64,000 bases of DNA from Roseococcus microcysteis. Its GTDB lineage: Bacteria; Pseudomonadota; Alphaproteobacteria; Acetobacterales; Acetobacteraceae. The position numbers and the translations under genes are program-made. A model generated the notes under the pieces. The model was not told the DNA's origin. It made no database searches and was given only the letters and a program-made list of their open reading frames with translations. Where the stretch lies: NCBI RefSeq assembly GCF_014764365.1, contig NZ_CP061718.1:496001-560000 (forward strand). The letters run 5' to 3'. Positions within the stretch are counted from its first letter, which is position 1. Each line of letters starts with the position of its first letter. Of the stretch, positions 6,381-14,591 are shown one piece after another.

Positions 6381-8983
6381 ACGGGCGCCGCCTCAGCGGG
6401 TTCGAGGCGCCAGCGTTGCGAATTGTGCAGCACCTTCCCCTGCCGGAGGTGGACCAGTCGGTCGCTGATGCGGAAGGCGCGGTCGCGCAGCTTGGTGAAG
6501 GCCGCCCCGAGCGAGACCTTCAGGCCATGCTCGTTCTTCGCGCTGATTGGCAGGCTGGCCTCGGCGCTCTGCGCCAGGCCGAGCAGATCGCTGACGCTGA
6601 CCTCGGCGCTGCCGAAGCGGTCCCACCAGAGCTGGATGAAGGCGCGCCAGGCCCCGCCCTCGCTGTCAGAGGCGGCGATCACCTCTTCGAGGTTCTCCAG
6701 GAAGCCAGCGACGCCCGCGACCTGCAGGATGCCGCCCAGCGTCTGGCTCCATACTTCGAAGCTGCCCAGGCTGTGGGCCCCGCGCGGACGACCTGCTGCG
6801 ATCCAGGCGCGGCACAGCGTGAGGCAGGCCGCGACCAGGCGCCCGCGCTGGGCTCGGACCCACACCATGAGGTCGGGATGCCGGAAGCCATCGCGCCGCC
6901 ACGGCTGGTCGGTGCGGGCGTCGAGGCGGATGCGGACGAGGCGGCGGGCGATCTCGTGCGAGACGGCCGGGTTGTTGCCCGTAGCGACCCAGGCGCAGCG
7001 CACCGGCAGGCGGACCATGTCCGAGGCGCCGAGCACGCGGTCCTCCCAGACCGGAGCGGTCAGGGCCGCGGCAAGGGCGGAGCTGTCGAGTTCCTGGCGG
7101 AGGTTATCGATCAGGAGCAGCGTTGGCAGCTGGCGCAGCTTTGCGGTGAGACGCTTGCGCCATTCGTCCTCGTCGCGCCCCTCCGTCATCACGGATGCGC
7201 CGGCGCCGGTGAGGATGGTGGCGATGGCGTCCACCATGAGCGTCGCGCCGGTGCCGGGCGTGGGCTTCTCGATCATGTGCAGCGGCGTCGGCGCGTCGAT
7301 CATCGGCCGCACGAAGCCGAGCAGCAGGAGCGCGAGCGCGTGGGCACGCTCCGCCTCGCCGGTGAAGGGGAAATCGCCGAGCAGATCGTCGAGGAGGAGA
7401 TTGCGCGCAGCCGCAATCTCGGGTGGCGTCGGCCGCTCCGGCACCGGCGGCAGCACGAAGCCCGGCGGCGGGCGGTAGAGCAGCCGGGCGTCGGGGTGGT
7501 AGCCGGGCTCGGTGAGCAGCACGCCGCCGCGACCGAGCACGGGCGCCGTGACGATTCCAGCCAGTACTGGCAGCGCCGGGTCAGGCGTGGCGACGAGCGA
7601 CTTCACCAAGCCTGTCGGCGGCGGGGTGGGCACGAGGTCGCCCTTGGCGTTCGCCTTTCGCCAGTCGGCGAGCTTCGCCAGCATGTGGCGCAGGCGCTCC
7701 TCGCGCACGGTGACGGCGACGGGCCGGCCGTCATCGTCGGGCACGACCCAGGATGGCTCGCCGCCGAGACGGAACAGCCAGGGCGAGCGGTTGGCGGACA
7801 ACACGAGGCCCCAGGCGCGCGCGGTGGCGCGGTCGAGATTGCCCTCGTCAGCGCGGGCGGTCGGGAGCGGATGTGCCGGCTCCAGGAAGCCGATGGGCAG
7901 GTGCCGGCCGGTCTCGGGCTCCTGAGGCGGTGGTTTGGGAGCGGCGCTGCGCATCGCCTGGTCGACCAGCGCGGCGATCGCCTCCGCCCCGTCACGCAGG
8001 AGCATGTCGTTGAAGTCGTTGCCCTCGCGTGGAGGCAGGGCGATGGAGACCTCGCGACCCTCGAGGCGAAGCTTCGCGGCGGCGGCTTCGGCGGCCCGCG
8101 CGCCCGCACCCGAGGCATCGTGGTCGGCGAGGATGACGACGCGCCTGACCTCGGGCGGGAGCAGCGCCTGCTCGAGGCCGGTGGTCGAGAGCGCGGCCCA
8201 GACTGGCAGCCCGGGGCAGGCCAGCATCGCCGAGAGCCCGGTCTCGATGCCCTCGCAGAGGCCGAGCACACCATGTGGGCCGAGCGGGGCCAGTCGCACC
8301 GTGCCGCCACCGCTCCGGCCGAGCACCATGCGCGGCTTCGGGATTTCGGCCTTGCGGACCGCCTCGCCATCCTCTCGGAGGTAGGTCCGGTGCACCGCCA
8401 CCACCTCGCCGGCGAGGTTTCGGACCAGCGCGACCATCGCCGGATAGCCGGCGCGGGTTTCGAAGTTCGCCAGGTCGGGGTGGAAGAGCAGGTCCGCGCC
8501 GTCCGACACGGAGAGCCCGCGGCCGAGCAGGTAGCGCTCCGCCGCCGTGCCCTGGATCGGCAGCGCATGCTCCAGGATGAAGGCGATGTCGCGGGAGGCG
8601 TCGCGCTCGGCCTTCGGCGGGGGCGGCGGCTCCTGGCGCGGAGGGCCTTCGCCGGCCCAGCCGGTCATGCCCGTCGCGTGCGCGAACAGCGCCCGATCCG
8701 CCAGCCCTGTGCCGTGCGCCAGCGTCGAGAGCGGCCCACCGCCATCGCCGCCGTCGAAGTCGTGCCAGTCGCCGGCGTGCTCGCCGCGCAGCATGATGAC
8801 GCAGGAGCCCGACTGCCGCGGCGGCGCGCCGTGGATGTTCGCCAGTCGCCATTCGTCGCCCTGCCGCCGGCCGTTCGGGAACATGCCCGGCACCCAGGCA
8901 GGGGCCGTGTCACGCAGGCGCTGCACAATGGCCTCGAGGTCGTAGCGCGCCGGCGCCGGCGCCGCGTCGTTCAGGTCAATCAA
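6236..8983 (-). CDS. toprim primase-helicase (phage replication)
   Basis: A 915-aa replication protein. The N-terminus (about 1-130) is a primase-associated region. A Toprim domain follows, with LCEGIETGLSA and VVILADHDASGAGA supplying the acidic metal-binding residues. The C-terminal half is a P-loop ATPase with a degenerate Walker A (EKPTPGTGAT), Walker B-like TLLLIDNL and an arginine-rich sensor region (AWVATGNNPAVS), like phage and plasmid replicative helicases. I use the TTG at 8983 because it begins MIDLNDAAP and overlaps the stop of the upstream helicase gene by 8 nt (translational coupling); the frame is open to 9082. The last 40-50 residues (GGLGGLVGV, GSWGSWGS) are encoded by the G-rich repeat array and are probably not conserved. 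Confidence 0.8.
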   Translation of the reverse strand: MIDLNDAAPAPARYDLEAIVQRLRDTAPAWVPGMFPNGRRQGDEWRLANIHGAPPRQSGSCVIMLRGEHAGDWHDFDGGDGGGPLSTLAHGTGLADRALFAHATGMTGWAGEGPPRQEPPPPPKAERDASRDIAFILEHALPIQGTAAERYLLGRGLSVSDGADLLFHPDLANFETRAGYPAMVALVRNLAGEVVAVHRTYLREDGEAVRKAEIPKPRMVLGRSGGGTVRLAPLGPHGVLGLCEGIETGLSAMLACPGLPVWAALSTTGLEQALLPPEVRRVVILADHDASGAGARAAEAAAAKLRLEGREVSIALPPREGNDFNDMLLRDGAEAIAALVDQAMRSAAPKPPPQEPETGRHLPIGFLEPAHPLPTARADEGNLDRATARAWGLVLSANRSPWLFRLGGEPSWVVPDDDGRPVAVTVREERLRHMLAKLADWRKANAKGDLVPTPPPTGLVKSLVATPDPALPVLAGIVTAPVLGRGGVLLTEPGYHPDARLLYRPPPGFVLPPVPERPTPPEIAAARNLLLDDLLGDFPFTGEAERAHALALLLLGFVRPMIDAPTPLHMIEKPTPGTGATLMVDAIATILTGAGASVMTEGRDEDEWRKRLTAKLRQLPTLLLIDNLRQELDSSALAAALTAPVWEDRVLGASDMVRLPVRCAWVATGNNPAVSHEIARRLVRIRLDARTDQPWRRDGFRHPDLMVWVRAQRGRLVAACLTLCRAWIAAGRPRGAHSLGSFEVWSQTLGGILQVAGVAGFLENLEEVIAASDSEGGAWRAFIQLWWDRFGSAEVSVSDLLGLAQSAEASLPISAKNEHGLKVSLGAAFTKLRDRAFRISDRLVHLRQGKVLHNSQRWRLEPAEAAPVRGGLGGLVGVSRGETPIGSGQEIRGVDGSWGSWGSFSNPCAHARAHA

Positions 8984-10259
8984 GCAGCACCAGCCCGCGC
9001 TCGGCGCGCGTGATCGCGGTGTAGAGCCAGCGGGCACGGTCGTCGGGTGTGCGGGAGAGGCCGTCGTCATAGACGACGACATTCTCCCACTGGCTGCCCT
9101 GCGCCTTGTGGCAGGTGATCGCGTAGCCCCAGGAGGTCTCGATCAGGCCGCGGAGCTCACGCCAATCCTGCCGCGCGCGATCCGGCTGCAGTCGGACGTG
9201 GTCGTCGTAGTGCCCCTTGTAGAAGCGATGCCGGCCGGCGATCGCGAGGCCATCCTCCGTCGTAACGCTGGCACGGAAGGAAAGAGGGCCGTCATCCTCG
9301 ATGTCGGTGAGGTTGACGAACATGCCGTTGACCAGGCCGAGGTCATGCCGGTTCTTGAGGCAGATAATCTTTTCGCTGCAGCCCTCTGGATAGGTGGCCG
9401 AAAAGCCGGCCGCCGCCTTCATGGCGCCGTTCAGCCACAGCCTGGTGCTGTTCCGTCCGCAGATGACCTGGCCGCCACGTAGCATCTGCGCCGCACCGAC
9501 GGCGTTCCGCGGCAGCTTCCAGACATGCTCGTCATGCCCGCCAGGCGGGATCTCGATCCCCTGCCGCGCCATGGTGGCGAGGCGGATGATGGCGCTTTCG
9601 CCGGCCTGGCGGTGGATCTCGGTCAGCACCACGTCGGGCGGCGCCTCGGTGAATGCACCCGCGCCCTTGATCGGCGGGAGCTGGCCAGGATCGCCGAGCA
9701 CGAGGATCGGCTTGCCGAAGGCGAGCAGGTCGGCCGCCATCTCCGGTCCGACCATGGAGACCTCGTCCAGCACGACCAGCGCGGCGTCCCGCACGCGCGA
9801 TTGTTCGTTCAGCAGGAAGGAGGGCTTGTGGAATTCGGCGAGACGGAGCTGCAGCTTGCTGATCTGCGTCTCCGCGAAGGCCCGCTCGGCAGGGCCCATG
9901 CGGCGCAGATCGCGCTGGAGGTCGAACAGCTCCTTCTCGACGCGTGCGATCTCCTCCGGCGTCGCCTCCGAGACGCGGTAGATGAGGGAGTGGATGGTCG
10001 AGGCGGGCGTGCCCTTGCGCGTCATCACCAACGCGGCCTTGCCGGTGAACGCCGCGAACAGCACGCCCCCGGCGGTGTCGCCGTCGCGCGCCATGGGGTC
10101 GAGGCCGAGCGCCTCGATCGCGGCCGCGGTGATCGTGCTCTTTCCGGTGCCTGCATAGCCGAAGAGTCGGAACACCTGCTGCTGGCTGCGGCGCGTCCGA
10201 TACCAGTCGACGATACCGGCGATGGCCGCGGCCTGCTGCGGCGAGGGTGTGATGCTCAT
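8976..10259 (-). CDS. superfamily 1 DNA helicase (RecD/Pif1/Dda-like)
   Basis: A 427-aa helicase. Walker A is GYAGTGKS (34-41), Walker B is VVLDEVSMVG, motif III is LGDPGQLPPI, and the C-terminal UvrD_C_2-type motif is ITCHKAQGSQWENVVVYDD followed by WLYTAITRAERGL. This matches small phage Dda/RecD2-type helicases that unwind 5'-3' at forks. The ATG at 10259 overlaps the end of the nuclease gene (ATGA), and its own stop overlaps the primase start. Nuclease, helicase and primase are thus translated as one block. The open frame upstream of 10259 is a shadow of the nuclease gene. Confidence 0.85.
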   Translation of the reverse strand: MSITPSPQQAAAIAGIVDWYRTRRSQQQVFRLFGYAGTGKSTITAAAIEALGLDPMARDGDTAGGVLFAAFTGKAALVMTRKGTPASTIHSLIYRVSEATPEEIARVEKELFDLQRDLRRMGPAERAFAETQISKLQLRLAEFHKPSFLLNEQSRVRDAALVVLDEVSMVGPEMAADLLAFGKPILVLGDPGQLPPIKGAGAFTEAPPDVVLTEIHRQAGESAIIRLATMARQGIEIPPGGHDEHVWKLPRNAVGAAQMLRGGQVICGRNSTRLWLNGAMKAAAGFSATYPEGCSEKIICLKNRHDLGLVNGMFVNLTDIEDDGPLSFRASVTTEDGLAIAGRHRFYKGHYDDHVRLQPDRARQDWRELRGLIETSWGYAITCHKAQGSQWENVVVYDDGLSRTPDDRARWLYTAITRAERGLVLLD

Positions 10260-11038
10260 GCCGGCGCCTCCCAGCAGCGCGTGGCGTAGGGGCAGAGGCG
10301 GCAGAGGAAGAAGTCGGCGGCCTGTGCGATGCGCGGCGGCAGCTCGCCCGCCTCGGCGGCGCGGAGGATTTCGGCGGCGTGGTCGGACAGGCGTTGCGCC
10401 TCTGCTGATTCGAACGGCACGGCCTCGTGGTGAAGGGCGAGCGTGTCGCGGTTCAGCGCGGTGAGCAGCGCCACCTCGAGCTGGAGGTACGCCATGTAGA
10501 GCTGCACCTGCGCGAAGTAGATCGGCTTGGAGAAGCGCAGCCCGCGCTTGAGCAGGTCGGTCCAGGACTTCTGGCCGAGCGCCTTGTGCTCCCATAGGGC
10601 AGGCCAGCGGACGCCAACATCGGGGCCGGCAACGATGACGCCATCTGCGTGGCCGCGGAGCCGCCCGCCTGCGGCGGCAAAGCCGAACTGCTCGCCATCG
10701 GCGCCACGGTCACGCAGGTCGAAGCCGGCCAGGCGGAGCCAGCGGATGGACAGCGCTTCGAACTGGTGCCCCGCATCGAAGACGCGGAGGATGCCAGCGT
10801 CAAAGTCGCGATCCTTCGGCGCGTGGGTGATCTCGTAGACCAGCTTGCGGGCGCAAGGCTCGCCGACGCGGCTGCCACCGAGATAGTCGCGAGGCACCTG
10901 CTGCCGCTGGCGCGCGAGGAGCGCGGCGTCGATGTGCATGTTGATGCGCGCGGTGATGACCGCGGCGTCGCTTGGCTGTGCGTCGCCCCGCCCATAGACA
11001 GCACCGGAGCCGTGGTTCAGGTCGAGCAGCACCGTCAC
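10256..11038 (-). CDS. PD-(D/E)XK nuclease, phage RecB/Cas4-like
   Basis: A 260-aa protein of the RecB-like PD-(D/E)XK fold. GGSRVGEPCARKLVYEIT near residue 54 is the conserved N-terminal R/E region, GHADGVIV carries the metal-binding Asp, and WEHKALG carries the E-x-K motif. C-terminal cysteines (FFLCRLCPYATRC) may bind an iron-sulfur cluster or zinc, as in Cas4/AddB-type nucleases. Exonuclease processing of DNA ends for recombination or replication is the expected role. It overlaps the helicase gene by 4 nt and follows the DUF6511 gene by 1 nt. Confidence 0.75.
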   Translation of the reverse strand: MTVLLDLNHGSGAVYGRGDAQPSDAAVITARINMHIDAALLARQRQQVPRDYLGGSRVGEPCARKLVYEITHAPKDRDFDAGILRVFDAGHQFEALSIRWLRLAGFDLRDRGADGEQFGFAAAGGRLRGHADGVIVAGPDVGVRWPALWEHKALGQKSWTDLLKRGLRFSKPIYFAQVQLYMAYLQLEVALLTALNRDTLALHHEAVPFESAEAQRLSDHAAEILRAAEAGELPPRIAQAADFFLCRLCPYATRCWEAPA

Positions 11039-11039
11039 C

Positions 11040-11495
11040 TCAGAACGGAATGGGATCGTCGAGCGGATCGCGCTCGGCTGCCTGGCGCTGCATCGAGGCC
11101 TGGAAGCCGTCGACGCAGGCCTCGATGATGCGATCGATCTCCGCCGCGCTGCGGTCGTGGAACGGCGCCATGAGCTGCAGCTCGACCAGCACCTCCGCGA
11201 GCGGCCGCCGCGCCTCCTTGATCGCGCGCGCCTCCATCTGCGTCTTATCGATCACGCCGTTCGATCTCCGCGCGAGCGCGCCACCGGCGTCGCAGCAGGC
11301 CATGCTGCAGAACCGGTGGTGCGGGAACTCGCCGAGCCGCATCTCGTGCACGTAGCCGAAGCCCTTCGCCTCACGGCTGCACAGGGCGCAGACCAGGCGA
11401 CGAACCTGGTCCTCCGGCCTGCAGCCCGGCAGCGGCATCGGCTTCGCGGCGGCAGCGCGGACCTCCCGTGGCCGGCTCCAGCGTCGTCGGGCCAT
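11040..11495 (-). CDS. DUF6511 phage protein
   Basis: A 151-aa protein with a short zinc-binding-like cysteine pattern (VCALCSREAKGFGY, then FCSMACCDAGG) and a conserved C-terminal stretch (RSNGVIDKTQMEARAIKEAR and MAPFHDRSAAEIDRIIEACV) typical of DUF6511 proteins from alphaproteobacterial prophages. It lies between the Sak4/SSB-like pair and the nuclease, so a role in early DNA metabolism is likely by context. No activity is known to me. Confidence 0.65.
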   Translation of the reverse strand: MARRRWSRPREVRAAAAKPMPLPGCRPEDQVRRLVCALCSREAKGFGYVHEMRLGEFPHHRFCSMACCDAGGALARRSNGVIDKTQMEARAIKEARRPLAEVLVELQLMAPFHDRSAAEIDRIIEACVDGFQASMQRQAAERDPLDDPIPF

Positions 11496-11502
11496 GCCGC
11501 CA

Positions 11503-12234
11503 TTAGCCGTTCAGCCAAGCCGGACCGTTGGCGAGCGGTGCCTGCGGCGGCGCAGCCGCGGGCGGGGCGGGCGGCGCGGCGGAAGGGGCGGCCCATGCCG
11601 GGGCGGCGGTCACCGGCGCCCGGGGTACGCCCGTGTTGGCCCAGGCGGGCGCCGCCGCAGAGGGTGCGGAGGCGGGGCGCGGCGTCCGATGCGTGGAGGG
11701 CGACGGCGGCACCACCTCGCCGGCCATGATGCGCGCGTATTCGGGCTCGCCCGGCAGCACGACCCGGTCGAGCCTGTTCTGGTCGCCATACTCGGCGTTC
11801 GTCGATGCCTCGACCTTGATCTTGGCGGCGAAGGTGATGCCGGAGAGATCGGCCAGCCCACGCAGCACACGCTTGGCCTTGGCCGCCTCGCTCATATCCT
11901 GCGGATCGAGGCCGAGGGCGCTGTCGATCATGGCGCGGAAGGTCCCCTTCGAGATCTTCCAGGCGATGGAGACGCCGTGCTCGTCGACCTTCCCGCCAGC
12001 GATAGTGAAGTTCTGCCAGAACTTCCGCTTGGCATGCGGGCCGACCAGCACCGTGAACTCGGCATCGATCATCTTGGTGTCGCCGCCACTGCGCGAGGCC
12101 TTCAGCAACCCGCGGTCGACTTCGCCCTGGCCGTCAATCCCGCCGGGGCGGATCACCATCGTCACCTTCGCGAAGGTGCCGTCCGGGATCAGGTCGGAGC
12201 TGCGCGGCAGCTCGGCATCGTTCATGTCGTACAT
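11503..12234 (-). CDS. phage early protein, possible ssDNA-binding partner of Sak4
   Basis: A 243-aa protein whose first 170 residues look globular (DLIPDGTFAKVTMVIRPGG, EFTVLVGPHAKRKFWQNFTI, GRxxxDSALGLDP-like segments). They end in a long Ala/Pro tail (about 175-243), resembling the acidic or disordered tail layout of single-strand-binding proteins and of DUF669-type phage proteins. I start at ATG 12234 (MYDMNDAEL), preceded by GAGGAGACC. It sits immediately downstream of a Sak4-like ATPase, and phage Sak4 genes are often paired with an SSB. That pairing is the main support; ssDNA binding is inference. Confidence 0.5.
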   Translation of the reverse strand: MYDMNDAELPRSSDLIPDGTFAKVTMVIRPGGIDGQGEVDRGLLKASRSGGDTKMIDAEFTVLVGPHAKRKFWQNFTIAGGKVDEHGVSIAWKISKGTFRAMIDSALGLDPQDMSEAAKAKRVLRGLADLSGITFAAKIKVEASTNAEYGDQNRLDRVVLPGEPEYARIMAGEVVPPSPSTHRTPRPASAPSAAAPAWANTGVPRAPVTAAPAWAAPSAAPPAPPAAAPPQAPLANGPAWLNG

Positions 12235-12251
12235 CGAGGTCTCCTCTCGGC

Positions 12252-13094
12252 TCAGGCAATGGGCGCAGCGGGGGCGTTGATCTTGCGGAGCAGCGCGGCG
12301 AGGTCGGCGGGCTCGGTCTCGTCGAGCCGGCCAGAGCGGTCCTTCGCCGGCAGGCCGAACCGATTGCCGGCGCGGCACACGAAGCGCCGCTCGGTGCCGC
12401 GCTCGGGGTCATGGCGCAGCGTGCCGTCCTCCTCCCGCGCGAAGAGCGACATGGAGATCACCTGGTCGACGATGCCGGGGAGCTCGCGGCCGGCTTTGCC
12501 GCCCTCCATCTGCGGCTGCCAGCTGACCTTGCCGAACTCGTCGGTGTGCTTCTCCAGGATGCCGACCATGATCGTGGTCTTGCCTGGTGCGTGCTGGAGG
12601 TGCTTCAGCAGCCCGATCACCTCGCGCGCCATCAGGCCGTAGGCACCTCGCACGTCGGGCTTGCCGGTTTTCTCGGAGAAGGCCTCGGGCTGCTTCTTGG
12701 CCCAGGCCATCGCCTGGCGCGTCAGGTCGGTGATGCTGTCCAGGAAGACGATCGACTTGCTGGCGAGCAGCGCGACCAGCTCGGGATGCTGGCCGGCGAA
12801 GTGCGTGTAGTGCTGCTGCGAGAAGAACGCCTCCGGGGCCGCGGCGGGGTTTGACCCACCCACCAGCGAGGCGAGCACCACCATGTCCTCGAAGCAGCGG
12901 ACAGGGATACTGTTTCCCGGCCAGTCCTGGACCGACTTCATCCCGGCCTCGAGGTCGATGCAGACCGTCTCGCTGGGTGCGAGGCGCTTCAACTGCGTTG
13001 TCTTGCCGACGCCGGTCGGACCGAATAGCGCGATGGTGGTCTTGTTCGCCGCGCGTGACAGGCGCTCATCGGCGGTGACGATACGAAGTGCCAT
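12252..13094 (-). CDS. Sak4-like RecA-family ATPase
   Basis: A 280-aa AAA/RecA-core protein. Walker A is GPTGVGKT (25-32), preceded by TTIALF. Walker B is SIVFLDSITDL, followed by a RecA-like GILEKHTDEFGK loop. Size and motifs fit the Sak4 class of phage single-strand annealing/recombination ATPases, which anneal DNA with help from an SSB. The ATG at 13094 overlaps the stop of the upstream gene (ATGA). The longer open frame to 13355 is a shadow. Together with the PD-(D/E)XK nuclease and the RuvC-like resolvase it forms a complete recombination set. Confidence 0.75.
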   Translation of the reverse strand: MALRIVTADERLSRAANKTTIALFGPTGVGKTTQLKRLAPSETVCIDLEAGMKSVQDWPGNSIPVRCFEDMVVLASLVGGSNPAAAPEAFFSQQHYTHFAGQHPELVALLASKSIVFLDSITDLTRQAMAWAKKQPEAFSEKTGKPDVRGAYGLMAREVIGLLKHLQHAPGKTTIMVGILEKHTDEFGKVSWQPQMEGGKAGRELPGIVDQVISMSLFAREEDGTLRHDPERGTERRFVCRAGNRFGLPAKDRSGRLDETEPADLAALLRKINAPAAPIA

Positions 13095-13636
13095 CAGCGC
13101 GGCCCTCCGATGGCAGGGCGAATGCCGGCGCCGTGCGGACTGTCGCGCAGGGCGACGTTGTTCAGGATGGTGAGGCGGTAGCTGGGCTTTCCGGTCCGCA
13201 CGGTCCGCGCGGGCTCGAAGGCGCAGCGGACACGCTCGGGCCAGGCGGCATAGGCGCGCTCCGATACCTTGAAGGTGAGCTCGACATACTCGCCCGGGTC
13301 CTCGCCGCCGGCGCGGATCTGCTCCACCAGCGCGGCGAGGCGCCGCTGGTCCCATTCCACCCGCTTAGGCAGTTCGACGGCAACCTCGACGGTCCCGTCC
13401 TCGAAGCGGACGATGCCGGTGTCCTTGCCCGCCGCTGCGCGGGCGCCGACCGCGCGCTGTTCGTAGCGGAGCGCGATGGCGCCCTCGATCCAGTCGAGGG
13501 TGCGCTTGGCCGCGTCCAGCGCCTCGCGGGCATCGGACTGGAGCAGCGCGAGATGCTCGGCCGGCAGGGCGATCACCTCACCCACCGGCAGCTGACGCAG
13601 CGCGTCCAGGGTCGGACGGTTGGAGCGCGTGTCCAT
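13094..13636 (-). CDS. hypothetical phage early protein
   Basis: A 180-aa protein with an acidic, heptad-like helical stretch in its first half (ALLQSDAREALDAAKRTLDW and further), then a beta-rich C-terminus containing VELTFKVSERAYAAWPERVR. I do not recognise the family. The 4-nt overlap with the Sak4 gene and the 2-nt gap to the upstream gene place it firmly in the early operon. A possible coiled-coil accessory protein; function unknown. Confidence 0.6.
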   Translation of the reverse strand: MDTRSNRPTLDALRQLPVGEVIALPAEHLALLQSDAREALDAAKRTLDWIEGAIALRYEQRAVGARAAAGKDTGIVRFEDGTVEVAVELPKRVEWDQRRLAALVEQIRAGGEDPGEYVELTFKVSERAYAAWPERVRCAFEPARTVRTGKPSYRLTILNNVALRDSPHGAGIRPAIGGPR

Positions 13637-13638
13637 GG

Positions 13639-14052
13639 TCAGGCGGCCTCCTGCATGGGCGTGGCGCGGACCACGGAGGCGCCATCGGCGATGGCCGGGG
13701 CTGGTGTCGGCTCCGGGATCCGTAGCGCGCGGCGGAGGTCCGCCGGCATGGCGGAATGCGGGATGCGTGCGAGGGCGCTGCGCCGCAGCCGCAGGGGGCA
13801 GAGGTCAGCGATCTCGCACCAGGCTTCGCGCGTCTGGCGCCAGTTGGGCCCGCTATCCAGCAGGAAGCGCACCGCCTCCTCGCGCTCCTGCGGCTTGAGG
13901 CCAGGCGTGAAGGTGCGGCGCGGCCCCTGCGGCGTGTCGATCATCCGCGGGCGGGCGAGGCGCGCATCGGGGGTGGCGGCGTCCTCCAGCGCGCGGTGGA
14001 TGACGGCCGCGGCGAGCTGGATTTCGGGAATAGGCAACCGTTCGGACAGCAT
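13639..14052 (-). CDS. hypothetical phage early protein
   Basis: A 137-aa protein starting MLSERLPIPEIQLAAAVIHR. A central segment (FTPGLKPQEREEAVRFLLDS, NWRQTREAWCEIADL) looks helical and may be a small DNA-binding or regulatory fold. The frame is open to 14892, but upstream sequence is low-complexity and lies opposite the switch region, so ATG 14052 is preferred. It is the second gene of the leftward operon, after the Cro-like gene. No family recognised. Confidence 0.55.
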   Translation of the reverse strand: MLSERLPIPEIQLAAAVIHRALEDAATPDARLARPRMIDTPQGPRRTFTPGLKPQEREEAVRFLLDSGPNWRQTREAWCEIADLCPLRLRRSALARIPHSAMPADLRRALRIPEPTPAPAIADGASVVRATPMQEAA

Positions 14053-14116
14053 GCAGCGATGCTCCGTGAAGGGCGGGGACGGGTCGGGCGTGGAGAAGGA
14101 GAAGGACGGGGCGGGG

Positions 14117-14386
14117 CTATCCGTCGTCGGCCCCGGCGCGGGGCGGATCGCCGGTGGCCGCGGGCGTGCCGACCAGGTCGGCGGGGCTGAGCGCGATGCC
14201 CTGTGCGGCGGCCAGCGCCAGGAGACGCTGGTGGTGGCGCGCGGGGACCAGCCCGCCGCTGCCGCCGCGGTGCTTGGGCAGCGCCCAGCGATGCACGGCG
14301 CTTCGGTCGAGGCGGAGCAACTGGGCGAGCGGGCCTGCGCCGCCGAAGCGGGCGAGGACGGTGGCGGCGGGATCAACCGGGGGCAT
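14117..14386 (-). CDS. Cro-like HTH regulator
   Basis: An 89-aa protein with a helix-turn-helix pattern (LARFGGAGPLAQLLRLDRSA followed by VHRWALPKHRGG), like YdaS/Cro-type phage regulators. It is divergent from the S24 repressor with a 205-nt intergenic region between them, the classical lysogeny-switch arrangement. As first gene of the leftward early operon it would repress the repressor promoter or tune the early genes. I start at ATG 14386 (MPPVDPAATV); the open frame to 14461 runs into the operator region. Confidence 0.65.
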   Translation of the reverse strand: MPPVDPAATVLARFGGAGPLAQLLRLDRSAVHRWALPKHRGGSGGLVPARHHQRLLALAAAQGIALSPADLVGTPAATGDPPRAGADDG

Positions 14387-14591
14387 GGGCGATAGGTAGA
14401 TCGTCCTCCGCGCGCGCCACAATGCACTATTTGCGCGTGCCGTGGTTGACCCACCTCGCATTGCGGATTACGCAACATCATCCCCGGTATCCACAGCTTT
14501 CCCCATGGACAGCCGGGGCGAATCCAGGTGGGAGCCCCTCCATGCCGACAGCCCGATCCGTGCGCAGACCGATGCGGCGCGCCGAATCGCC
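14387..14591. promoter_or_regulatory. lysogeny switch region: promoter and operator palindromes
   Basis: This is the divergent spacer between the Cro-like gene and the S24 repressor. A rightward promoter is suggested by TTGACC (14446-14451), a 17-nt spacer and TACGCA (14469-14474). The palindrome TTGCG-N5-CGCAA (14461-14475) overlaps that -10 and is a good operator candidate. A second dyad, GCA-N5-TGC, lies near 14423-14435 on the side of the leftward gene. The region is richer in A/T than its surroundings. TATCCACA near 14490 resembles a DnaA box but is a single copy. Confidence 0.5.

Noticed and set aside
6416-9013. 865-aa plus-strand open frame opposite the primase-helicase
   Set aside because: Composition typical of an antisense frame; toprim and ATPase motifs are on the minus strand.
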